From: Stutzerimonas azotifigens
GTDB lineage: Bacteria > Pseudomonadota > Gammaproteobacteria > Pseudomonadales > Pseudomonadaceae
DNA length: 64,000 bases
Reading direction: 5' to 3'
NCBI RefSeq assembly: GCF_013522725.1
Contig: NZ_JAAMRF010000002.1
Coordinates: 540,470-604,469 of the forward strand
The notes under the pieces are model-generated. The model was not told where the DNA came from and did no database searches. It saw nothing but the letters and a program-made list of their open reading frames with translations. Shown here in pieces: positions 57,022-64,000 of the stretch. Position numbers and translations under genes: made by a program. How positions within the stretch are numbered: position 1 is the first letter of the stretch; the number at the start of each line of letters is the position of its first letter.

Positions 57022-57226
57022 GACGGCGCTCGTCCGCTGGCATATCGCCGTCTTCGGCTTGTTCGACGCCCGCCTTGTGCCGCGGATCCTCGTCGTCGAA
57101 CAGGATGCTGTGTGCCGGGCCTTCAAGGTCGTCGTACTGGCCGCTGTCCACCGCCCAGAAGAATACCCAGATCGCGATCGCGACCAGCACCACGGCGATG
57201 GGAATCAAGACATACAAGGCAGCCAT
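57014..57226 (-). CDS. ccoS: cbb3 oxidase maturation protein CcoS
   Basis: A 70-residue membrane protein: one N-terminal helix (about 2-25, LYVLIPIAVVLVAIAIWVFFW), then the family WAVDSGQYDDLEGPAHSILFDDED and a charged tail. Needed to insert haem/copper cofactors into CcoN. ATG 57226 has a GGAG ribosome binding site; an upstream ATG at 57250 lacks one. Its end overlaps the TauE-family gene by 8 bases. Confidence 0.92.
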   Translation of the reverse strand: MAALYVLIPIAVVLVAIAIWVFFWAVDSGQYDDLEGPAHSILFDDEDPRHKAGVEQAEDGDMPADERRRD

Positions 57227-57286
57227 GGCAACTCCGGATTGATGGCGCATGCGAGCGCAAAGGGCCAGTGGGCTTGCGAGGTGCGA

Positions 57287-59686
57287 TCAGTGACGGGCGA
57301 GTCGCAGCGCATTGAACACCACCAGCAGCGAACTGACCGACATGCCCAGCGCCGCCCACAGCGGGGTGACCCAGCCCACGGCGGCGAACGGCAGTACCAG
57401 GCCATTGTACAGGCTTGCCCAGGTGAGGTTTTCGATGATGATGCGCCGGCTGCGGCGGGCCACCGAGAACGCCTCGACCAGGCTGTCCAGACGGTTGGAC
57501 AGGAGCACGGCATCGGCGCTGGTCTTGGCCAGGTCGGTGGCCGAACCCATCGCGACGCTGATGTCCGCCGCCGCCAGAACCGGGACGTCGTTGACCCCGT
57601 CGCCGAGCATCAGCACGCGGTGTCCCTGGGCCTGCAGAGCCTGGACCCTGGCCAGCTTGTCGTCCGGCGTCAGGCCGCCTTCGGCCTGCTCGATGCCCAG
57701 CGTCCGAGCCACGTGGCCAACCATCGGCGAACTGTCACCCGACAGCAGCAGCGTCTGCCAGCCCTGGCGTCGGCAGGCCTCCAGCAGCGCTGGCGCGTCG
57801 TTGCGCAGGCGATCATCAAGCACCAGCCAGGCCAGCGCGCCCTGCTCGTCGCCGAGCAGTAGCCATTGCCCCTGGTCGCCTGGAATCTGCGGGGCAGGGG
57901 CGCCATAGCCTCGGGCGACGAAGGCTGGTTGGCCGATCCGCAGCCTGCGACCGTCCACCCTTCCTTCAAGGCCGAGGCCGGGGACGCTTTCGACCTGGTC
58001 CGCCGCCAGCGGCGCCTGGCCGAAGGCGCGGGCGATGGGGTGCTCGGAGCGATTTTCCAGCGCGGCGGCCAGCGCCAGGCACTGGTCGGCGTCCAGCGTT
58101 CCGAGTGGCAGCACCTGGACGAGGTTCAGGCGTCCTTCGGTCAAGGTCCCGGTCTTGTCGAAGACCACGGTGTCGATCTGCCTGAGGCCTTCGAGCACAT
58201 GGCCGCGAGTCAGCAGCAGCCCGAGCTTGTGCAGGGTGCCGGTGGCGGTGGTCAGTGCTGTCGGTGTCGCCAGCGAGAGGGCGCAGGGGCAGGTCGCCAC
58301 CAGCAGGGCCAGCACGATCCAGAAGGCGCGCGCGGGATCGATCTGCCACCACACGAGGCCGACCACGGCGGCGACGCCGAGCACGATCAGCAGGAACCAC
58401 TGCGCTACCCGATCCGCCAGCTCGGCAATCCGTGGCTTGTCGGCCTGGGCGCGTTCGAGTAGACGAACGATGGCAGACAGGCGCGTCTCGTCCCCCAATG
58501 CCGCCACGCCGATCGTCAGCGGGCCTTCGACATTGAGCGTGCCCGCCGTGACCGTATCGCCGACGACTCGCGGTTGCGGCAGGTATTCGCCAGTCAGCAC
58601 CGATTCGTCGACGCTCGACTGTCCGTCGAGGATCAACCCGTCGGCCGGGATCAGCGAGCCGGGTGTCACCAGTACGCGGTCGCCGATGAGCAGTTCGCTG
58701 AGCAGAATCCGGCGGCTCTGGCCATCTTCGTCCAGCCTTAGGCAGGACGTGGGCAGCAGGTTGACCAACTGCGCCGTCGCCGATGCGGTACGTTCGCGGG
58801 CACGGCGTTCCAGGTAGCGTCCGGCCAGCAGAAACAGCGCGAACATGCCGACCGCATCGAAGTACAGCTCGCCATGGCCGGTTACCGTCGACCAGATGCC
58901 CGCCACGTAGGCGCCGCCGATGGCGAGGGATACCGAGACGTCCATGGTCAGGTGACGGGTCCGCAGATCGCGGACCGCGCCCTTGAAGAAATCGGTGCAG
59001 CAATAGAACACGATCGGCGTGGTAAGCAGCAGGGCGGTCCACCGCAGGATGCGGTCCATTCCCGCTGACAGGTCGAGGTTGAATTCCGGCCAGGTCGCCA
59101 TGCTCGCCATCATCACCTGCATCCAGAGCAGCCCGGTAACGCCGAGCTGGCGCATCGCCCGACGGTTTTCCCGGGCGATGCGTTCGGCAGCCTGGTCAGC
59201 TTGATACGGATGGGCGGCATAGCCGATACGGCGCAACTCGCCGAGCAATTCGCTGAGCGGCAGGTGGGCATCGCTCCAGCGCACCTGCAGGCGGTGATTG
59301 GACAGGTTGAGGCTGGCCTCGGCCACACCTTCCAGAGCGCGCAGGTGGCGCTCGATCAGCCAGCCGCAAGCCGCGCAGCTGATGCCTTCGATATGCAGAG
59401 CGGTGCTGGCGAGCTCGCCGTCATGGCGGACAAAGGGCTCCTGCACATCGGCGCGGTCGTACAACTGGAGCTCGTCGCTGAGCGCCTGGGGCAATGCCTG
59501 GGGATTGGCAGAGGTGTCGCTGCGGTGCTGGTAGTAGCTTTCCAGGCCGCCCTCGACGATCGCCTCGGCGACCGCCTGGCAACCCGGGCAGCACATGTCG
59601 CGGGATTCACCGAGAACGGTAGCAGTGAAACGGCTACCTGCGGGTACCGGCAACCCGCAGTGATAGCAGGGCAGAGGTGTCGCCAT
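57287..59686 (-). CDS. ccoI: Copper-transporting P-type ATPase CcoI
   Basis: A 799-residue P1B ATPase supplying copper for cbb3 oxidase. N-terminal cysteines C7, C10 and C32, C33, C36 (zinc-ribbon-like, typical of CcoI) precede a heavy-metal domain with C104-AA-C107. About eight membrane helices follow, with the metal-passage CPC motif in TCPCALSLATP near residue 465, the phosphorylation DKTGT near 507, and the HP/hinge motif GDGVND near 700. Encoded 10 bases after ccoH. Confidence 0.95.
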   Translation of the reverse strand: MATPLPCYHCGLPVPAGSRFTATVLGESRDMCCPGCQAVAEAIVEGGLESYYQHRSDTSANPQALPQALSDELQLYDRADVQEPFVRHDGELASTALHIEGISCAACGWLIERHLRALEGVAEASLNLSNHRLQVRWSDAHLPLSELLGELRRIGYAAHPYQADQAAERIARENRRAMRQLGVTGLLWMQVMMASMATWPEFNLDLSAGMDRILRWTALLLTTPIVFYCCTDFFKGAVRDLRTRHLTMDVSVSLAIGGAYVAGIWSTVTGHGELYFDAVGMFALFLLAGRYLERRARERTASATAQLVNLLPTSCLRLDEDGQSRRILLSELLIGDRVLVTPGSLIPADGLILDGQSSVDESVLTGEYLPQPRVVGDTVTAGTLNVEGPLTIGVAALGDETRLSAIVRLLERAQADKPRIAELADRVAQWFLLIVLGVAAVVGLVWWQIDPARAFWIVLALLVATCPCALSLATPTALTTATGTLHKLGLLLTRGHVLEGLRQIDTVVFDKTGTLTEGRLNLVQVLPLGTLDADQCLALAAALENRSEHPIARAFGQAPLAADQVESVPGLGLEGRVDGRRLRIGQPAFVARGYGAPAPQIPGDQGQWLLLGDEQGALAWLVLDDRLRNDAPALLEACRRQGWQTLLLSGDSSPMVGHVARTLGIEQAEGGLTPDDKLARVQALQAQGHRVLMLGDGVNDVPVLAAADISVAMGSATDLAKTSADAVLLSNRLDSLVEAFSVARRSRRIIIENLTWASLYNGLVLPFAAVGWVTPLWAALGMSVSSLLVVFNALRLARH

Positions 59687-59696
59687 CAGCCCTTGC

Positions 59697-60197
59697 TCAA
59701 TGGTTCAGCTCGAGCGTCTGGCCGGGTTCGATGGTCATTTCCTCGAACAGACGCCAGTCCTGGTCGCCCTCGCGCCCCAGCAGTTCGACGAAGCGCCGTC
59801 CCGTGACCGCATCCTGCATGTGCCCTTGATAGATGCCGTCGCCCTGAGGCTGCAGCACAACGCGACGGTCGCGCTCCGGCTGAGTCGGGGAAATCAGATT
59901 GAGGACCAGCTGCTGCGGCCGGCTGACGCCCGAAAGCTGCAGCTCGGCGATGCCGGCGTCGTCGTTGAACGTCAGCTGTGCATTCATCTGCAGGCGCGTG
60001 GCGAGCGTTTCGCGTTCCAGCGACTGGTTGATCCCTTTGCCGGCATCGTAATAGTTGTCGGAAACCAGCGAGTCGGAATTGCGAATCGCGATGGTCAGTA
60101 GCGACAGGCCCAGCACCACCGCGAAAACCAGAATGGCGATGATGAACCAGGCCCAGGGTTGGGTGTACCAGCGAGTGATTTGAGTATCGGTATGCAT
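59697..60197 (-). CDS. ccoH: cbb3 oxidase assembly protein CcoH (FixH)
   Basis: A 166-residue membrane-anchored protein with one N-terminal helix (about 14-35, [22 protein letters not shown]), the conserved [19 protein letters not shown] segment ([17 protein letters not shown], about 45-61), and a periplasmic beta domain. It interacts with CcoN and CcoP during cbb3 assembly. Encoded between ccoG and ccoI. Confidence 0.94.
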   Translation of the reverse strand: MHTDTQITRWYTQPWAWFIIAILVFAVVLGLSLLTIAIRNSDSLVSDNYYDAGKGINQSLERETLATRLQMNAQLTFNDDAGIAELQLSGVSRPQQLVLNLISPTQPERDRRVVLQPQGDGIYQGHMQDAVTGRRFVELLGREGDQDWRLFEEMTIEPGQTLELNH

Positions 60198-60207
60198 GCG
60201 GTGCCTG

Positions 60208-61620
60208 TTAGCGAACGCTGGGGCCGATGAAGCGGCTGTCGGCGTCGTCAGTGATGGAGTCGTCGTCCGCCGACTGGATGTGGAAGACGATCTTGTTGGT
60301 GCTCGAGGGCAGTTTTTCCGGCGGAACCGACAGCCCTACCGGGATCGACAGTTGCTCGCCAGCGGCCAGGCGCACCTCCTTGCGGCCGTGGTAGATCAGA
60401 CCTTCCAGACCGGATGCGTCAATCACCACCGTTTGCTCATGCTGCGCCTTGTTCATCAGCTTGAGCGTATAGACGTTCTCGATGTTGCCTTCCTGATTCT
60501 CGCGGAACAGCACGCGGTCCTTGCTGACGTCCAGCTTGACCAGCGGTCGTTCGACGACGGCGTAGGCGAACAGGCCCATCATCACCAGCAGTGCGATGGC
60601 GTAGCCGATCAGACGCGGGCGTACCAGTCGGGTCTTCTGCCCGGAAAGGTTGTGCTCGGTCGTGTAGCTGATCAGGCCCTTGGGGTAGTTCATCTTTTCC
60701 ATGATGGTGTCGCAGGCGTCGATGCAGGCGGCGCAGCCGATGCATTCGATCTGCAACCCATCGCGGATGTCGATGCCGGTCGGGCAGACCTGGACGCACA
60801 TGGTGCAGTCGATGCAGTCACCCAGGCCCATGGCCTTGTAGTCGGCATCTTTCTTGCGCGGCCCGCGGCGTTCGCCTCGGCGCGGGTCGTAGGAGACGAT
60901 CAGGGTGTCCTTGTCGAACATCACGCTCTGGAAGCGCGCATAAGGGCACATGTAGATGCACACCTGCTCGCGCAGATAGCCGGCATTGCCGTAGGTGGCG
61001 AGGGTGAAGAAACCGACCCAGAACACTGCCCAACCGCCCGCCTGCAGCGTGAACAGCTCAGGAATCAATTCGCGGATGGGGGTGAAGTAGCCGACGAAGG
61101 TGATCGCGGTCACCAGGGAGACGGCCAGCCAGATGGCATGCTTGCCAGCCTTGCGGGTGAGCTTGTTGGCACTCATCGGTGCCTTGTCCAGCTTCATGCG
61201 CTGGTTGCGATCGCCCTCAGTGACCTTTTCTGCCCACATGAACACCCAGGTGAACACGCTCTGCGGGCAGGTGTAGCCGCACCAGACGCGCCCGGCGAAG
61301 ACGGTGATGAAGAACAGGCCGAAGGCGGCGATGATCAGTAGGGCCGAAAGCAGGATGAAATCCTGCGGCCAGAAGGTAGCCCCGAAGATGTAGAACTTGC
61401 GTTCGGGCAGGTTCCACCAGACCGCTTGCCGGCCTTCCCAGGTTAGCCAGACGGTGCCGAAGTAAAGAAGGAAGAGGGCGGCGCCACCGAATCGACGAAG
61501 GTTGCGAAACAGGCCGGTGAACGCGCGGGTGTAGATTTTTTCACGCTGTGCATACAAGTCGACGGAACCTTCGACCTGACGCGGGGCAGTGACATCTCGA
61601 ACGGGAATCTGCTCAGTCAT
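60208..61620 (-). CDS. ccoG: cbb3 oxidase accessory iron-sulfur protein CcoG
   Basis: A 470-residue membrane protein with about five helices, two of them flanking the [13 protein letters not shown] motif, and a cytoplasmic domain with two ferredoxin-type [4Fe-4S] clusters ([14 protein letters not shown] and [12 protein letters not shown]). A C-terminal Ig-like domain follows. CcoG is a Cu2+ reductase in other bacteria. First gene after ccoP, with a hairpin in the gap. Confidence 0.95.
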   Translation of the reverse strand: MTEQIPVRDVTAPRQVEGSVDLYAQREKIYTRAFTGLFRNLRRFGGAALFLLYFGTVWLTWEGRQAVWWNLPERKFYIFGATFWPQDFILLSALLIIAAFGLFFITVFAGRVWCGYTCPQSVFTWVFMWAEKVTEGDRNQRMKLDKAPMSANKLTRKAGKHAIWLAVSLVTAITFVGYFTPIRELIPELFTLQAGGWAVFWVGFFTLATYGNAGYLREQVCIYMCPYARFQSVMFDKDTLIVSYDPRRGERRGPRKKDADYKAMGLGDCIDCTMCVQVCPTGIDIRDGLQIECIGCAACIDACDTIMEKMNYPKGLISYTTEHNLSGQKTRLVRPRLIGYAIALLVMMGLFAYAVVERPLVKLDVSKDRVLFRENQEGNIENVYTLKLMNKAQHEQTVVIDASGLEGLIYHGRKEVRLAAGEQLSIPVGLSVPPEKLPSSTNKIVFHIQSADDDSITDDADSRFIGPSVR

Positions 61621-61649
61621 CGGTTGCGTACCACGGCGTTGGGTAGGTG

Positions 61650-61675
61650 TCCCGGTCGATGCGTGCCGACCGGGA
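61650..61675 (-). terminator. Hairpin between ccoP and ccoG
   Basis: TCCCGGTCG at 61650-61658 pairs perfectly with CGACCGGGA at 61667-61675 around an eight-base loop. There is no T-run on the minus strand. It sits 29 bases before ccoG in a 127-base gap, so it may lower ccoGHIS expression relative to the structural genes. Confidence 0.5.
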
Positions 61676-61747
61676 TCTCTTCTGACTTGGCTGCGTATGG
61701 TACGCCCCGGGGGAGGGGGTCAGGTGCGACAGGTCGTCGCCCCTGGC

Positions 61748-62710
61748 TTACTCGTTCTCCGGCTGCCGAGACAGGCTGTAGACGTAGGCGGCCAGCAGGT
61801 GAACCTTGTCGTTGCCAAGGTGCTGCTCCTGAGCCGGCATGTGACCGTTACGGCCATAGCGCAGGGTCTGCTGAACCTGGCCGAAGCTCGAGCCATAGAG
61901 CCAGACTCGATCGGTCAGGTTCGGTGCGCCCATGGCCTGGGTGCCTTTGCCTTCGGCGCCATGGCACACGGCGCAGTTGGCAGCGAAGACTTCCTTGCCC
62001 TTGGTCATGTCGACCTGAATGCCTTCAGGATTCTCCAGGCCCGAGAGGCTGCGCACGTAGCCGGCCACGTTGCGGATGCCTTCTTCGCCGATCACATCGA
62101 GCCAGGCCGGCATCGCGGCTTGGCGGCCGCCCATGATGGTGGTCTTGATGGTCTCGGGTTCGCCGCCCCACAGCCAATCATTGTCGGTCAGGTTGGGGAA
62201 GCCATAGGCGCCACGGGCATCGGAGCCGTGGCAAACGGCGCAGTTGGATGCGAACAGGCGGCCGCCCATGCGCAGGGCCTGTTCGTCCTGGGCGACTTCC
62301 TCGATGGGCATGGCCGCGTACTTGGCGAACAGCGGGCCGTACTGCGCCTCGGCGCGAGCGACTTCCTTCTCCCACTGGTGCACACCGGTCCAGCCCTGCT
62401 CGCCGGTTTCGAAGGCGACTTGGGCTTCGCCGTCGAGGTACTGGTAGCCGGGCAGGATGCCCTTCCAGTTACCCAGGCCCGGATAGAGCACCAGGTAGCC
62501 GAGGGCGAAGATCACGGTGGCGACGAACAACATGAACCACCACTTGGGCAGCGGGTTGTCGTATTCCTCGATGCCGTCGAAGGCATGGCCGACGGTTTCG
62601 TCAGTGCTGTCGTTACGCTGTCCCTTGCGCGTGGCAAACAGCAGCCAGACCAGGGCCGCGATGGTGCCCAGCGTCAGCAGAGTAACGTACCAACTCCAAA
62701 ACAAGCTCAT
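61748..62710 (-). CDS. ccoP: cbb3 oxidase dihaem cytochrome c subunit CcoP
   Basis: A 320-residue subunit with two N-terminal helices (about 6-26 and 57-77) and two c-type haem sites, CAVCH at 157-161 and 246-250, each followed by methionine- and proline-rich ligands. It passes electrons to the CcoO haem. Depends on the Ccm system encoded at 12.5-19.5 kb. It overlaps ccoQ by 4 bases. Confidence 0.97.
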   Translation of the reverse strand: MSLFWSWYVTLLTLGTIAALVWLLFATRKGQRNDSTDETVGHAFDGIEEYDNPLPKWWFMLFVATVIFALGYLVLYPGLGNWKGILPGYQYLDGEAQVAFETGEQGWTGVHQWEKEVARAEAQYGPLFAKYAAMPIEEVAQDEQALRMGGRLFASNCAVCHGSDARGAYGFPNLTDNDWLWGGEPETIKTTIMGGRQAAMPAWLDVIGEEGIRNVAGYVRSLSGLENPEGIQVDMTKGKEVFAANCAVCHGAEGKGTQAMGAPNLTDRVWLYGSSFGQVQQTLRYGRNGHMPAQEQHLGNDKVHLLAAYVYSLSRQPENE

Positions 62711-62895
62711 TTGTTCTTACTCCTGGAAGCTTCTTCATCAGGCTTCTTGGCGTCGGTCTCATCCGCGAAGGGCAGGTTTGCCGCGTCATCGAAGCTACTT
62801 TTGCGCTTGCTGCTGTAAGCCCAGAGCACGACGCCGATGAATGCGACAAAGACCAGCACTGTGCCCAGGCCGCGGAGAGTTCCGATATCCATCAT
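62707..62895 (-). CDS. ccoQ: cbb3 oxidase small subunit CcoQ
   Basis: A 62-residue protein with one helix (about 8-26, [18 protein letters not shown]) and a charged C-terminus ([17 protein letters not shown]). It stabilises the complex. ATGs at 62895 and 62892 are both possible. Four bases after ccoO and overlapping ccoP, it is clearly part of the operon. Confidence 0.93.
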   Translation of the reverse strand: MMDIGTLRGLGTVLVFVAFIGVVLWAYSSKRKSSFDDAANLPFADETDAKKPDEEASRSKNK

Positions 62896-62898
62896 GAA

Positions 62899-63516
<618 letters not shown>

Positions 63517-63524
63517 TCAGCTCC

Positions 63525-64000
<476 letters not shown>

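Noticed and set aside
60196..62818. Long plus-strand open frames over ccoG and ccoP (381 and 409 codons)
   Set aside because: The minus-strand proteins have iron-sulfur and haem motifs in the right order; the plus-strand frames have none.

Overview
The window is a G+C-rich chromosomal segment from a polarly flagellated, facultatively microaerobic gammaproteobacterium, almost certainly Pseudomonas sensu lato and most probably the Stutzerimonas (P. stutzeri) group. The evidence is the Pseudomonas-type order fleN-fliA-cheYZAB-motCD-parC-parP-cheW followed by the ccm cytochrome c maturation operon, together with FleQ/FleS/FleR, Anr, and a cbb3 oxidase locus that carries ccoQ and is followed by ccoGHIS. 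This placement rests on gene order and protein recognition, not on a database search. I see no insertion sequence, prophage, CRISPR array, tRNA or rRNA, and no gene-free stretch above 300 bases.

Layout. (1) 1-10.0 kb: end of fleN, fliA, and a chemotaxis/stator operon (cheY, cheZ, cheA, cheB, motC, motD, the array-positioning pair parC/parP, cheW, a DUF2802 gene). (2) 10.0-12.5 kb: an exported rhodanese, then a small FlhB-like protein and a FliK-like protein on the minus strand. (3) 12.5-19.5 kb: the complete ccmABCDEFGHI operon with overlapping genes. (4) 19.5-24.9 kb: a lipoprotein, a stand-alone FliT-like gene behind a textbook sigma-28 promoter, then fleQ, a sigma-54 promoter, and fleSR. 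(5) 24.9-45 kb: housekeeping and metabolic genes: a MarR/aminotransferase pair, folE, smr, an isochorismatase-fold protein, prmB, aroC, an MFS permease, methionine salvage mtnB-mtnD-mtnC, alkA, speE, an RraB-like gene, a LysR regulator, a TauE permease, a MATE exporter and pdxB. (6) 45-48.2 kb: dnaX-ybaB-recR. (7) 48.2-51.7 kb: an ABC importer operon with two different periplasmic binding proteins and two palindromes upstream. (8) 51.7-64 kb: Sco1, apt, anr, hemN with an ANR box, nadE, then on the minus strand the cbb3 oxidase genes ccoN(partial)-O-Q-P and assembly genes ccoG-H-I-S plus a TauE/SafE-family membrane protein.

How the parts fit. Regions 1 and 4 give the regulatory ladder of a polar flagellum: FleQ switches on fleSR through sigma-54, FleR switches on later genes, and FliA reads sigma-28 promoters. 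The chemotaxis operon also supplies the proteins that anchor receptor arrays at the pole. Region 3 matures the c-type haems that the cbb3 oxidase subunits CcoO and CcoP of region 8 need. Anr and HemN tie the oxidase and haem synthesis to low oxygen.

The points I would look at first are the tandem acidic/leucine repeats in the CheA linker that resemble the CheZ C-terminal CheY-binding tail, the isolation of fliT-fleQ-fleSR from the flagellar structural genes that normally flank them, the two-binding-protein ABC operon, and the Cys-to-Ser change in the isochorismatase-fold protein.
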